A DNA stretch of 64,000 bases from Sinomonas sp. R1AF57 (GTDB lineage Bacteria; Actinomycetota; Actinomycetes; Actinomycetales; Micrococcaceae): assembly GCF_002224485.1 (NCBI RefSeq), contig NZ_CP022463.1, forward strand, positions 2,402,792 to 2,466,791. The letters are read 5' to 3'. A model generated the notes under the pieces. The model was not told where the DNA came from and made no database searches. It saw nothing but the letters and a program-made list of their open reading frames with translations. Below, in pieces: positions 49,547 through 61,811 of this stretch. How positions within the stretch are numbered: the first letter of the stretch is position 1; every line of letters begins with the position of its first letter. The position numbers were made by a program, and so were the translations under genes.

Positions 49547-51016
49547 TCAGCGACTCTGAGTGATGCGGCCCTGATCATCGGCACCAAGGTAGGTGCGGAG
49601 TCGGTCTTCCCAGCGCTGGGGTGTGAAGCCGGTGGATTCGATCCGGTGCAGGTCCAGGGTGGAGTTCAGCGGGCGTGGGGCAGTGTGGGGCCGGTCGGCG
49701 AAGTAGGCGGCTGTGGTGGTGCGCTGGATGTCGCCGGGGTGGCGTCCGGCGACGGCGAACACCTCCGCGGCGACGTCGGCCCAGCTCGCGGTCTCCCCCG
49801 AGCAGCTGAGGTTGTAGGTCCCGTACGGGGCCTGCGTGTCCAGCAGGTGCCGGATGCCGGCGGCGAGGTCCTGCGTGAAGGTGGGCCGGCCCATCTGGTC
49901 ATCGACGACGGCCGGGCTCACCCCCTGGGCGGCCAGGCGCGCCATGGTGCGCACGAAGTTGTTCCCGTCCCCGATCACCCACGAGGTGCGCACGGTGTAG
50001 TGCCGCGGGACGGCGGCCACGGCGGCGTCCCCGGCGGCCTTGGACTGCCCGTACACCCCCAGCGGGGAGAACGGCTCGTCCTCGGAGTGCACGGCGATGG
50101 TGCCGTCGAAGACGTAGTCGCTGGAGACGTTGACCAGGGTGATCCGGTGCTCGGCCGCGACCCGGGCCAGCTTCGCCACCGCGCCGGCGTTGACCGCCCA
50201 CGCCTCCCGGCGCCCCTCGGGCGTCTCTGCCTTGTCGACGGCCGTGTAGGCGGCGGCGTTGACGACCGCCCCGTACTGCGACCAGTCCCGCGAGGCGTAC
50301 GCGCCCGGATCGGCGAGGTCGAACTCGGAGCGCGTGGCGAACTCGACAGCGGCAGGTGAGTCATCGGCGCCGTACGCGTCCCGCAGGGCCCTGCCGAGCT
50401 GGCCGTTGGCCCCCAGCACGAGGACCGTCCTGGGCCGCATCGGGGCGACCTGGGCCAGGCGGGGGTGGGCGCGGTCCTTCTCCGACAGCTCCGCGTCTGC
50501 CAGCGGGATCGGCCACGGGATGGCCACGGTCTCGTCGGCCAGGTTCAGGAACGTGTACTCGCCCTGGACCTCGGCGGACCAGTGGTCGTTGACCAGGTAC
50601 GTGTAGGCCGTGCCGTCCTGGAGGGTCTGGAACGCGTTGCCCACCCCGCGCGGGACGAACACCGCCCTGGAGGGATCCAGCTCGGCCGTGACCACCGCCC
50701 CGAACGTGGGGCCCTCGCGCAGGTCCACCCACGCACCGAAGATCCGGCCCGTGGCGACCGAGACGTACTTGTCCCACGGCTCCGCGTGGATCCCCCGGGT
50801 CGTCCCGGCGGTCGCGTTGAAGGAGATGTTGTTCTGCACCGGTCCGAAGTCCGGCAGCCCCAGGCCGGTCATCTTCTGACGCTGCCAGTTCTCCTTGAAC
50901 CAGCCCCGGCCGTCCCCGTGCACCGGCAGGTCCAGCAGCAGCAGCCCCGGGATCGCCGTCCCCTGCACCGTCAGGGGCTTGGAGAACTCGATACCGGACC
51001 CTTCTCTTAGACTCAC
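49547..51016 (-). CDS. Bifunctional dTDP-4-dehydrorhamnose epimerase/reductase (RmlC-RmlD fusion)
   Basis: 489 residues. Residues 1 to about 185 are RmlC: DGRGWFKENWQ, NISFNATAGTTRGIHAEPWD (catalytic His and nearby Lys), VFVPRGVGNAFQTL. From about 193 RmlD begins: VLVLGANGQLGRALRDAYG (NADPH motif), NAAAYTAVDKAETPEG, SSDYVFDG, and GVYGQSKAAGD (Tyr-x-x-x-Lys). It performs the last two steps to dTDP-L-rhamnose; this fusion is known in actinobacteria. ATG 51016 overlaps the glycosyltransferase stop by 4 nt. Confidence 0.95.
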   Translation of the reverse strand: MSLREGSGIEFSKPLTVQGTAIPGLLLLDLPVHGDGRGWFKENWQRQKMTGLGLPDFGPVQNNISFNATAGTTRGIHAEPWDKYVSVATGRIFGAWVDLREGPTFGAVVTAELDPSRAVFVPRGVGNAFQTLQDGTAYTYLVNDHWSAEVQGEYTFLNLADETVAIPWPIPLADAELSEKDRAHPRLAQVAPMRPRTVLVLGANGQLGRALRDAYGADDSPAAVEFATRSEFDLADPGAYASRDWSQYGAVVNAAAYTAVDKAETPEGRREAWAVNAGAVAKLARVAAEHRITLVNVSSDYVFDGTIAVHSEDEPFSPLGVYGQSKAAGDAAVAAVPRHYTVRTSWVIGDGNNFVRTMARLAAQGVSPAVVDDQMGRPTFTQDLAAGIRHLLDTQAPYGTYNLSCSGETASWADVAAEVFAVAGRHPGDIQRTTTAAYFADRPHTAPRPLNSTLDLHRIESTGFTPQRWEDRLRTYLGADDQGRITQSR

Positions 51017-52317
51017 CTGCGGTCGCCTCTCGCCGGCGCAACATTCTCTTCCTGAGAATCTTCATCCGACACGGCAAGATTGCTTTCGACCGTCGTGCCG
51101 AACTCGGCCTCGAACTCTTCCATTTCGCCATTTGAAGAACTGGTTGAGGTCTCGGATTCCAGGTCCTCGTGCGGGTTTGCAGTGAGGATATCGTTCGGTG
51201 CAGGGGTACCGGTCCGCGAATCCTTCTCGCCGATATGGTCCAACAGAGCCTTTTCGTAACCGTCACAGACACCGGTCCAGGAGTAGTGCTCCTCGGCGCG
51301 CGCGACGATCGCCGTGGTGTCGATGGAAGATGCCCTCGCCATCGCTTCGTCGAGGCCCTCAATGATGGCCTCAGCAGTTGGCTCAACGAAGAAGCCGGTA
51401 TCACCGAGAACCTCTCGGTTGTATACGGTGTCGCGGGCGACGGTCGGCGCACCACAAGCCATGGCCTGAACAAGGGCCGGATTCGTACCTCCCACGCTGT
51501 GCCCGTGGAAGTATGCTCCCGCGTGCTGCCAGAGCGAGTGGAGTCTCCGGTCATCACTGAGGTGGCCGAGCCAGCGAACGTTGCTGTGGGCCTTTGCTAG
51601 CGCTCCCGCCTGCTCGTCGAACTCCCCCCCATACCCTGAGGAGCCGACGATGACTACAGGATGTCGGGTGGCGAGTGCTTCTGAAGCCCTGAAGAATTCC
51701 GCGACAGTATTCTCGGGGACGAAACGAGCCACCATGAGAATGTATCCACGGTGCGTCAGTCCTTCCTCGATGGGGAGCTCAGCCGGTACATCCCCGCCGT
51801 ATGGGACAAACCGGGCTGTGCGCCCGAATTCTCGTCGCCAGCGTTCCGCGATTGCATGTGCGTCGGCGATGAGTTCAGTGGCGAACTTCGCCGTCAGAAG
51901 AGCGCCGAGCCGAAACGCCCTCTTGGCGACGCGACCCCATTTGGCACGCTCCCACTCAATACCATCAACATTGACGACCGTCGGAATGCCACGGAGCTTA
52001 AGCAGGGGCAGCCAGAAACCATTCGCCACATTCATCACGAGAGCGACGTCCGGGCGGTATTTCATAGCATGGAGTACTGATGTTAGCCCGAACGAAAGAG
52101 TGCTCAGCGACGTGGATTCCACACCATGCGTTATGACGGATCTAACGCGTTCGTCAGATTGGGGATCGTCCGGCCGCGTTGCCCCTGGCCGCCCGTAAAC
52201 CACAACATCCCAACCGTTTTCGGCAAGGTACGGTGAAAGTCTCCGCACCGCCGTTTCAAATCCGCCGTAGTAACTTGGATACCCTCGCGTCCCGATAATC
52301 GCGACAGACTTACTCAA
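51013..52317 (-). CDS. Rhamnosyltransferase-like glycosyltransferase (DUF1972 + GT1) with acidic tail
   Basis: 434 residues. DUF1972 N-terminus: SVAIIGTRGYPSYYGGFETAVRRLSPYL, diagnostic of the WchF/Cps rhamnosyltransferase group. The GT-B C-terminal half has HGHSVGGTNPALVQAMACGA. The last 65 residues (DLESETSTSSSNGEMEEFEA...) are acidic and low-complexity, beyond the family. TTG 52317 with GAGGGGG upstream. Coupling to rmlCD supports use of dTDP-rhamnose. Confidence 0.87.
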   Translation of the reverse strand: MSKSVAIIGTRGYPSYYGGFETAVRRLSPYLAENGWDVVVYGRPGATRPDDPQSDERVRSVITHGVESTSLSTLSFGLTSVLHAMKYRPDVALVMNVANGFWLPLLKLRGIPTVVNVDGIEWERAKWGRVAKRAFRLGALLTAKFATELIADAHAIAERWRREFGRTARFVPYGGDVPAELPIEEGLTHRGYILMVARFVPENTVAEFFRASEALATRHPVVIVGSSGYGGEFDEQAGALAKAHSNVRWLGHLSDDRRLHSLWQHAGAYFHGHSVGGTNPALVQAMACGAPTVARDTVYNREVLGDTGFFVEPTAEAIIEGLDEAMARASSIDTTAIVARAEEHYSWTGVCDGYEKALLDHIGEKDSRTGTPAPNDILTANPHEDLESETSTSSSNGEMEEFEAEFGTTVESNLAVSDEDSQEENVAPARGDRR

Positions 52318-52486
52318 AGTTCCCCCTCACTCATAGCGCGCGCCCCCGCCATCTTACTGCATTGGCTCCATCACCCCGACCTTGGGCGCTGGGCACGGGT
52401 CCTCGGATAGACCACTGACGACCGAGGCGCCGCATTTCCCTGCGGATTGATTTCTAAAACGCCTTACAGGGAGCCCGTGCGTCTAT

Positions 52487-54983
<2,497 letters not shown>

Positions 54984-55973
54984 TCAGCCGCGCAGGCGGA
55001 GGGCAAGAGCTTCACCCGCGAGGTCATCATCAAGCTCCATCGCGGCAAATCCTAGCTTCTCTGCCTGTTGCGTCACCTTGGGGTCGTAGGAAAGCCCAAT
55101 TGGTCTCACTCCGTGTAGATAAGCAATCAGCAAGAAGTGTAATCGCATGCCAAGTGCAGACGATGATGAAGCGATCACCCGCTCAACAGTCTCGACCGGA
55201 ACGCCCGCGAAGACTTCAATGTCACCGTCTAATAAACGCACCAATCTATTAAGAATCACTGAATCTTGGTCTCCCCTCAATTCGGACATTGAGACGAGCG
55301 CTATGCGAGCACCCCTTCCGTGGACCCGCCTAACTGCATAAGCTACAACGTCCAAAATCCGCTCAATGCTGGCGCCATCATAGGATGGCATGGAACTCCC
55401 TTCGCTTGCCCAGCAGCGCAAGTTTATGCAAATGTCAAACCTCGGCCGGGTCGTCGTTACCGACCGCTTCCGCCAAAGAGCGGGGTCGTCAACCACTTCC
55501 ACGGCTCCGCGGAAGCCTATCCCAGCAAGTCGCTGAGCAGATGCATGATCTCGAACACTTACAGCGCTCGCACCTTTGAGCGCCTTCAAGTAATTACTTC
55601 CCGTGCTAGGACGCCTAACCGGACCTACGCCAATACCGAGGAATCTATAAGGCGTTCCGACGAGAGCACTCCATTGCGCAATACGAGTAAACGGGCGATA
55701 AAAATCAGGCAACCGATCATCTAAGAGGCCTCCGCCGCCTATGATCACTTCCCTTGCACGCGCGATCTCGTACAAAAGACGCAATCGCTCTCGCAGCTTT
55801 CCCGACAAAGAAACTCGACGTACAAACTGGATATCAGCCTTCAAAGAAAGACCGCCACCAACAAGAACAACCGCTCCGCGGTCTTCAGGCGGCAATGCGT
55901 GAACAATCTCCCGGGCGATTAAATCGTCACCCAGATTCCCCCACCCAGACCCCCCGACGAGAACCACACTCAC
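54984..55973 (-). CDS. Polysaccharide pyruvyl transferase family protein
   Basis: 329 residues. SVVLVGGSGWGNLGDDLI is the family N-terminal motif, REVIIGGGGLLDDRLPDFYR and the late ASSSSALGMRLHFLLIAYLHG with Arg-Leu-His complete the CsaB/PssM-type fold. Adds ketal pyruvate to sugars. GTG 55973 with GGGGGGA at good spacing; TTG 55988 is also in frame. Confidence 0.87.
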   Translation of the reverse strand: MSVVLVGGSGWGNLGDDLIAREIVHALPPEDRGAVVLVGGGLSLKADIQFVRRVSLSGKLRERLRLLYEIARAREVIIGGGGLLDDRLPDFYRPFTRIAQWSALVGTPYRFLGIGVGPVRRPSTGSNYLKALKGASAVSVRDHASAQRLAGIGFRGAVEVVDDPALWRKRSVTTTRPRFDICINLRCWASEGSSMPSYDGASIERILDVVAYAVRRVHGRGARIALVSMSELRGDQDSVILNRLVRLLDGDIEVFAGVPVETVERVIASSSSALGMRLHFLLIAYLHGVRPIGLSYDPKVTQQAEKLGFAAMELDDDLAGEALALRLRG

Positions 55974-56009
55974 AGAAAATCCCCCCAAAGATGAAGCCGA
56001 ACAAGATGC

Positions 56010-57215
56010 CTACGCCCTGTGGCGCGCGGAGTATACCCAGAGCAGCCGAGCGAATATCAGGAGCAAGACAAGCGCAATCTCACTCACAACAATTGAAAAA
56101 ACATACAACTCCGCGCCGCGCGCGGCTAAGGCCCAGCAAGCAGCTAGCTGCACTAGAAGGCCAATCAATTGTATTCCGGAGGAAAGCCAGTAGCGACCTT
56201 TCGACAGCAAATAGGCCAGCAGAACAGAGCTCGCCATCGAGAATGGAACCTGCCAGGAGATCGCTTGTACTGCGGCAACACTGCCCATACTCGACTCTCC
56301 AAATAACAGTGGGACATAGGTTGGGGCCGCAAAGTACGAGCAGAAAGCAATCAACAGCCCGACGAGAAATGGAGCCCCCAAGATTAGGGACAGTTTAGAC
56401 TTTGCGCTACCCACAAGCCGTGGAAGAACAATACCACCCAATATTTGTGAGGGAATTACGAGAAGCAGCAGTACTCGCGTCGCCACTGATGCCTGCACTA
56501 ATAGCTCAGGAGTCGGTCCATACTGAGCAAAAACGATCAAGAGTGACGAGTAAGCATGTACAAGCACAGTGAACAGTGCAAGTCCCAAGTTTTTTCGTAG
56601 AAGGCCCACCATTGCGCCGAGTCTAAATCCAGCAGTGATGCTCGACAAATTGAAACGCGACGCTGCATTCACCGCGATAGTCGTCACAATTGCGCCGAAA
56701 CTATAACTCAATCCGATTGCCCAAAGCGGACCCCCGAGAGCCGCCACAAGTACTCCACTGAGGCCAGTCGCGAGGTTGCCGCCGACCCGAGCCTTCGCCG
56801 CAGCCACGGCATGTAGACGTCCTTGGAGCACATACGACGTTCTCATCGCCGTCGCAACGGGTACGAGCGCCAAAGACAGCGCTAGGTCCCAAGAAGATGC
56901 TTGAGCTGTTACCGGAATCAGCACAAGTAAGGCAGCGAACGTGAGCCCAGTCTGGAGAAGAAATGTGTCCCTGATGACCGGGCTATCGTCTTGTCGCGAC
57001 GCTATTACACGGACGGCATTTGTACCCAGGCCAGCGTCGCCTGCGACCGTCGCATATGCCAACAGTGATTGTACAAGCGCAAGTGTTCCGAGTGCTTCCA
57101 GGCCAGCATGACGAGCGACAACGAAAGACACACCGAAAACAATGACGCGAGAAATACCCTCAGCGCCGAGCAAAGCTGCGCCATCCCTCACGAACGCCTT
57201 ACGTGATGATGACAC
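56010..57215 (-). CDS. Oligosaccharide flippase (Wzx/MATE-like)
   Basis: About 401 residues with roughly 12 hydrophobic helices and few charged residues. AALLGAEGISRVIVFGVSFV at the start and the run of helices suggest the polysaccharide flippase superfamily that moves lipid-linked repeat units outward. GTG 57215 follows GGGAG after 4 nt; ATG 57236 is an alternative. Overlaps the polymerase gene's 3' end in either case. Lower GC than the 5' part of the window. Confidence 0.82.
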   Translation of the reverse strand: MSSSRKAFVRDGAALLGAEGISRVIVFGVSFVVARHAGLEALGTLALVQSLLAYATVAGDAGLGTNAVRVIASRQDDSPVIRDTFLLQTGLTFAALLVLIPVTAQASSWDLALSLALVPVATAMRTSYVLQGRLHAVAAAKARVGGNLATGLSGVLVAALGGPLWAIGLSYSFGAIVTTIAVNAASRFNLSSITAGFRLGAMVGLLRKNLGLALFTVLVHAYSSLLIVFAQYGPTPELLVQASVATRVLLLLVIPSQILGGIVLPRLVGSAKSKLSLILGAPFLVGLLIAFCSYFAAPTYVPLLFGESSMGSVAAVQAISWQVPFSMASSVLLAYLLSKGRYWLSSGIQLIGLLVQLAACWALAARGAELYVFSIVVSEIALVLLLIFARLLWVYSARHRA

Positions 57216-58491
57216 GGCGCTCCCTGAAGGATCCATGGATCGTGCATGTCGGCAAGGGCTGCAGTGAGGCCCAACCGAGCCCCACAAAATACCATGTTTG
57301 TAAGAGCCACAAAGTACTTGTTGATATAGAGAAGAGAAGGTAGGCGGAGCCAAGCACAAGAAAGGTCCTGCCCCCGCCCTTCTTCATCAGGCCATACGAC
57401 ACCGCTACGACGGAAATGCCAACTATCACGATCGCGACTAGGCCACCGTCGTATGCCAGCTGGAGCGGCAGATTCCCAAGATAGCCAGGCAAGTTCTTCC
57501 CTGGTTGAGTCTCATCAAGATGGCGCTGCCCGAAAGAATTCAATCCGAGACCAGTGAGCATATAGTCGGAACCGAACAACTCAACTAAAGCTGAAGCGTT
57601 GACATCGTACCGAAGTGCCCCGGTTCCTGTTTCGAGGTTGAGCGGCTGCGAGAACTTAGCGAAGCCGACGTCCGGAGAAATCGCAAACAGAAAGCCCACC
57701 CCAGCAGCGGACAGAGCCATGACAGCGAGCACCCGCCGAGTCACTTGCGGCTTCATCAGCAGCGTCAAGACAAGCCCAACAAGATAAGAAACTAATGCTG
57801 CCCTAGTATGGCTACAAAGTATCGCAACCGGGGCGAGGATTGGCAACAACCGCTGAGCAAGCGGACTAATCGCGTTTGCCGGATTGCATATTGCAAGAAG
57901 ACCGAGCAGACACATGATGTTTCCGAGCACGTTCGCCTCAAGGGACAGCCCGTATGCGGCAAATCCTCCATACGCCGGATCCGCCTGTACGCCGTATATC
58001 TCGGCCGAAGTGACCGTAGCGGCAAGATAGCAGATAACAGCAATCCCGCCGGCTACCAGCCCGACGTCCGCCACCCAGCGAATTAGCGTTCTCCACATGC
58101 TCGGCGTGACTGCGATCCATATTGCGCAGCAAATATTCAATACTAGCCAAATTAGGACATTCAGCGAACTGCCTGGATTTGGGGAAACGAATATTGATGA
58201 TAAGCTCAGAAGAATGGCCCAAAAGAAGATCAGAAGCGCGGACCAAGCAAAGTATCTGCTCACCTTAAAGCGTTTCAAGGATGATCGAATCAAAAGAGAC
58301 AAAACACACACGAGGCCCACAATAATTTCCAAGCGGACGTTAGTGTTACCGATCGAGAGATAAGGACGATTTATGAAGACGGCCGCAACAAGTAGGGCCC
58401 CCACAGCCTTCGGCTTCGAGGCAATCCATATCGCCAAGCAGGCCCCTACAACCGACAATACTAAATAGACTAGGAACTCCACAGCAGTCAC
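57199..58491 (-). CDS. O-antigen ligase/polymerase-like membrane protein (Wzy/WaaL type)
   Basis: 430 residues, about 11 helices. The large extracellular loop (LNLETGTGALRYDVNASALV, GLGLNSFGQRHLDETQPGKN) with GLGLNSFG resembles the Wzy_C signature. Polymerises repeat units at the outer membrane face. GTG 58491 overlaps the next gene's stop by 4 nt (GTGA). Confidence 0.82.
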   Translation of the reverse strand: MTAVEFLVYLVLSVVGACLAIWIASKPKAVGALLVAAVFINRPYLSIGNTNVRLEIIVGLVCVLSLLIRSSLKRFKVSRYFAWSALLIFFWAILLSLSSIFVSPNPGSSLNVLIWLVLNICCAIWIAVTPSMWRTLIRWVADVGLVAGGIAVICYLAATVTSAEIYGVQADPAYGGFAAYGLSLEANVLGNIMCLLGLLAICNPANAISPLAQRLLPILAPVAILCSHTRAALVSYLVGLVLTLLMKPQVTRRVLAVMALSAAGVGFLFAISPDVGFAKFSQPLNLETGTGALRYDVNASALVELFGSDYMLTGLGLNSFGQRHLDETQPGKNLPGYLGNLPLQLAYDGGLVAIVIVGISVVAVSYGLMKKGGGRTFLVLGSAYLLFSISTSTLWLLQTWYFVGLGWASLQPLPTCTIHGSFRERRVIIT

Positions 58492-59660
58492 CTAATCTCC
58501 GGTTCCGCCGACGAACGCTCACCATCTTGCAAGCTAAAGAGACCGTGTATCTGTCGGGCCCTTGAGCCGACAGACCAAAGTGTCATGTCCGGGGCTGGGT
58601 CCACGTTTTCCGCACCGAAAAGACCAAGAATATCGTTCCAATCGTCTGCACCGCGAGCTAACCGGACAAGGCTAGGAAAGCGCGCTTGCCAAGCTCTCGT
58701 AGACGGGATTTCTGCCGCTGCGACGCGCAAACCAGTAGCGAGATAATCTGCCGCTTTGAGTAAGTCGCTTGAATCCGTATATGTGGTGGCCTTGAAAGGG
58801 ATCAAACCAACCGACGCGCCGAACATTACATCTAAGGCGGCATCGTATGAAATGTCACCCAAAATTTCGACATTACTATAGGAAGCAAATTGCCGAACTT
58901 CGCCGCTACCGCCAAAAACGAATTTCCAGTCCTCATGAGTGGCTAAGAGCCAATGAACGAGTTCGAAATCAACCCTTTCGTTCCACCCGCCAATATACAC
59001 CGCCGTCTTAGGTCGGCGCTTTCGACCCATATTTCGAACCTTCGCAGCGTCAATACGTGCCAGATCAACACCGTTTGGCACAACAGTAACATCGCCGTCG
59101 CACATGAGATCAACAGCTAAACCGGCCGAGACACAGATGGTGAAGTCCGCCGCCCTGGCGCTTGCGCTCACCAAATCCCGGTGCTTTGCAGGTTGGCCAC
59201 CGGAGCGAAGGTAGGAGTATCCCCAATGCCTGTCGATGACATCAAATCCCGTGGCCGACCACGCCTCATCCGAGATTACTTCCGGATAAGCCCACCAATA
59301 CGCTAACAAATGCGGCTGCTCGAGCTTCAGCTTCTTCACAGCCCACTTGGCTCGACTCATGATCAGCTTTGAGGAAATTTTCCTCAAAATGGATGGTCCC
59401 GCCGAAGGCAGTAGCTCAAAGACCCACGGCAAGACCAAAACATGCGCCTTGGTGCCGACAGGGTGAAGCCCTGATCGAACCGGGACTCCTTTTCGCTGCG
59501 CGTCAAATATCGAGAGCAGCTTTCTGACCCCTTGCACCCTGCGCGTGATATACAGGGTGGGCCGGCTCTTTGAGAACTCAGCGAACATCTGAAGGGAAGT
59601 TTGATTAGCTGACGGTTGATAAGGCGGGCCGCCTAATACTACTAGAGCACGCTCGTCCAT
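58488..59660 (-). CDS. Glycosyltransferase (GT4-like)
   Basis: 390 residues. Start MDERALVVLGGPPYQPSANQ; ADFTICVSAGLAVDLM then VVPNGVDLARID, and the late IPFKATTYTDSSDLLKAADY with Pro-Phe and small residues is typical of GT-B donor sites. ATG 59660 with GGAGA 7 nt upstream, 19 nt after the preceding gene. Sugar specificity unknown. Confidence 0.83.
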   Translation of the reverse strand: MDERALVVLGGPPYQPSANQTSLQMFAEFSKSRPTLYITRRVQGVRKLLSIFDAQRKGVPVRSGLHPVGTKAHVLVLPWVFELLPSAGPSILRKISSKLIMSRAKWAVKKLKLEQPHLLAYWWAYPEVISDEAWSATGFDVIDRHWGYSYLRSGGQPAKHRDLVSASARAADFTICVSAGLAVDLMCDGDVTVVPNGVDLARIDAAKVRNMGRKRRPKTAVYIGGWNERVDFELVHWLLATHEDWKFVFGGSGEVRQFASYSNVEILGDISYDAALDVMFGASVGLIPFKATTYTDSSDLLKAADYLATGLRVAAAEIPSTRAWQARFPSLVRLARGADDWNDILGLFGAENVDPAPDMTLWSVGSRARQIHGLFSLQDGERSSAEPEIR

Positions 59661-59679
59661 AGATGTCTCCAATTCCGCT

Positions 59680-60768
59680 CTATTCAATCCTAGGAAGCCC
59701 AGCCGCCTCGAGCATCTCCCTAGTGTTCTGCTTGCGGCGTTCTCTTGAAAAATGGGGTAGGACATGCTGTTCCGTGGCTGGAACTCCACGACCGCAGGAC
59801 AGCTCTTCTAGCGCACAAGAAATCGAAACCAAACGCGCTTCGGCGTCTTGAGGACGCTCACAATCAAGGCCTCCCACAATCCTCAGCACCTCAGCAGCTC
59901 CGCCCCAACGCCAACCGACGCTTCTCAAACCGTGGAACCAGCCTTCAAGAGGAACAAGGCCGAAGGATTCCGGCTTTTGCGGAAAGCTCGCCACCGCATC
60001 AACCTCTTGGGCGATCTCACCAAACGGCCGCTCGCCTCGGTATCTTATTCTGGAATCGTCCTTGATCTCTTCGAGGAGCTCGTCCAATTCCTTCCTTTGA
60101 CTCACGTATGGCGAGCCATAAAGGCTCAAGCGCCATTGTTGCTTGTGGGCCAAGTAGGTACGGAAGGCTCGGGCGACTTCTGAGTGGCCTTTTGTACCGT
60201 TCACACGGCCGACGACGGCGATATTTAGACTCTCGGCGCACAATGGTCGAGGAGAAACAGGTTGACCCTCGATCACGGGATATGCGACGAAGATCCGTTC
60301 CGCGCCGACTCCAGCTCCCACGAGCCATGCTTTGACGGCGTAGCTCGCTGCCTGGACCGGGAAAGAAAACGGCGCAACGAAAAAGCGCACTAAATAGTTA
60401 CCAAGATTGTTGTCAAGCAGTTCATGAACCGAAAGCACGATCTTGCGTTGTGCTGCGAGCAGCTGTGGGACGTGTATTACGAGGGCTAGCGTCCAGAGTA
60501 TTACGAGATCTGATCCGAAAGTCGCTTTGGGCGTTGGGGTGAGAGAACAAAGATCGCTCAGCTTGCTCCGCCTCAGGACCGCCATTCTGGGTCTAATGTC
60601 AAGACGCGGGTGCAAATTGGCCGCAAGAAAAAGCCGCCGAAGAGGACCGTCGGAGGGCAAGATTACGCCTACATCGCACCCAAGCGACTCAAGCGCTGCG
60701 ACCTGGTCCACAAGCACCCTACTTGCTCCGTAGGCGTCGTTGCTGCCGTGGAGAATCACTACTTTCAA
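59680..60768 (-). CDS. Glycosyltransferase (GT4-like)
   Basis: 362 residues. [22 protein letters not shown] (glycine-rich N-domain), NIAVVGRVNGTKGHSEVARAF and FPQKPESFGLVPLEGWFHGL, the last being the GT4 Glu-x7-Glu-like block. TTG 60768 overlaps the preceding stop (TTGA), which fixes the start. Confidence 0.82.
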   Translation of the reverse strand: MKVVILHGSNDAYGASRVLVDQVAALESLGCDVGVILPSDGPLRRLFLAANLHPRLDIRPRMAVLRRSKLSDLCSLTPTPKATFGSDLVILWTLALVIHVPQLLAAQRKIVLSVHELLDNNLGNYLVRFFVAPFSFPVQAASYAVKAWLVGAGVGAERIFVAYPVIEGQPVSPRPLCAESLNIAVVGRVNGTKGHSEVARAFRTYLAHKQQWRLSLYGSPYVSQRKELDELLEEIKDDSRIRYRGERPFGEIAQEVDAVASFPQKPESFGLVPLEGWFHGLRSVGWRWGGAAEVLRIVGGLDCERPQDAEARLVSISCALEELSCGRGVPATEQHVLPHFSRERRKQNTREMLEAAGLPRIE

Positions 60769-61811
60769 CGCAGTGTACTTTCGACGAGCCGATTCCACTC
60801 TTCTACAAATGTCGTCTGGGATCGGGCAGTGGCAGCCGACTGCACGGAGACGCTTTGCGCGGTCCACGTCAACGGGCTGAGAACTGCTTTGAGCCGGCGG
60901 GCAAGGAGATCCGCGTCGTCTTCACCTTCGCGGCGGCCGCCGTCACCGATTGGAACTACCTCTGGCAGGGCGCCTCTATCTGCATGTACGACGGGAGTTC
61001 CATGTCTTGCGGCCTCAATGGCTGGGAGACAATAGCCTTCGTCCAGAGAAGGGACCATTAGGCAATACGAGTCACGGTATAGAGATTCGAGCTCATCTTG
61101 TTCCAGGTTCTCATGCACCTTGATCCAGTGCGATTCCGGGTCAGCGGCATTCACAGTCTCCTGAAAGTCGCGCATGCCGTTACCGGCTCTCACCACGAAA
61201 TGAAGATCGATCTTGATTCCCGATTCCCGCACCTGTGAAAGCACCTCGACTGCCAATGGCAGTCGCTTGTGGCGATCCGCAGAGGCCACAACCAAGACTT
61301 GGGCCTGCCGCTCTTTTAGCGGATGAGCGGTGACTTCGCCCGGGCACGGCCAAGGTATGACCTGTACATCGGCGAACGGCCAGTACTTCTTGATTCGCGA
61401 CTTGCTGTGGTTGGACGGGGTGACGATTCGATGGGCTTGACGCACGGCGTGTCCAAATTGTAGGCGCGCATACGCAGCGTAGCCGAGGTCGAAGTCGCGC
61501 CAGTGGTCAAGCACCATTGTGTCGTGCATCAAGACAATGGACTGAACGCCGGCTACGCGACCGCCGGTGTTCGCTAGGTGCACGACTGCAGCGGCTCCCG
61601 CGTCTCGTGCTTTCTTAGCTGCTCTTCGCCTATCCCAAAGAACTAGATCGGAGAGCCGCGAAAGGCGAGTTCGAGCGATGCGATCTGGAGTCAGCGTCAC
61701 AACGTCAAATTGGCCCTCGAGCGCAGCTCGGATCAGATGTGCTCCCCGACTTGAACCGCTTATGCCTCTTGTGGACACGAAGTCGTTGAGCGCTACAATC
61801 CCCTTCATCAC
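60765..61811 (-). CDS. Glycosyltransferase family 4
   Basis: 348 residues. [40 protein letters not shown] and [20 protein letters not shown] (Glu-x7-Glu) are GT4 hallmarks. GTG 61811 overlaps the preceding stop by 4 nt; ATG 61808 follows. Confidence 0.87.
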   Translation of the reverse strand: MMKGIVALNDFVSTRGISGSSRGAHLIRAALEGQFDVVTLTPDRIARTRLSRLSDLVLWDRRRAAKKARDAGAAAVVHLANTGGRVAGVQSIVLMHDTMVLDHWRDFDLGYAAYARLQFGHAVRQAHRIVTPSNHSKSRIKKYWPFADVQVIPWPCPGEVTAHPLKERQAQVLVVASADRHKRLPLAVEVLSQVRESGIKIDLHFVVRAGNGMRDFQETVNAADPESHWIKVHENLEQDELESLYRDSYCLMVPSLDEGYCLPAIEAARHGTPVVHADRGALPEVVPIGDGGRREGEDDADLLARRLKAVLSPLTWTAQSVSVQSAATARSQTTFVEEWNRLVESTLR

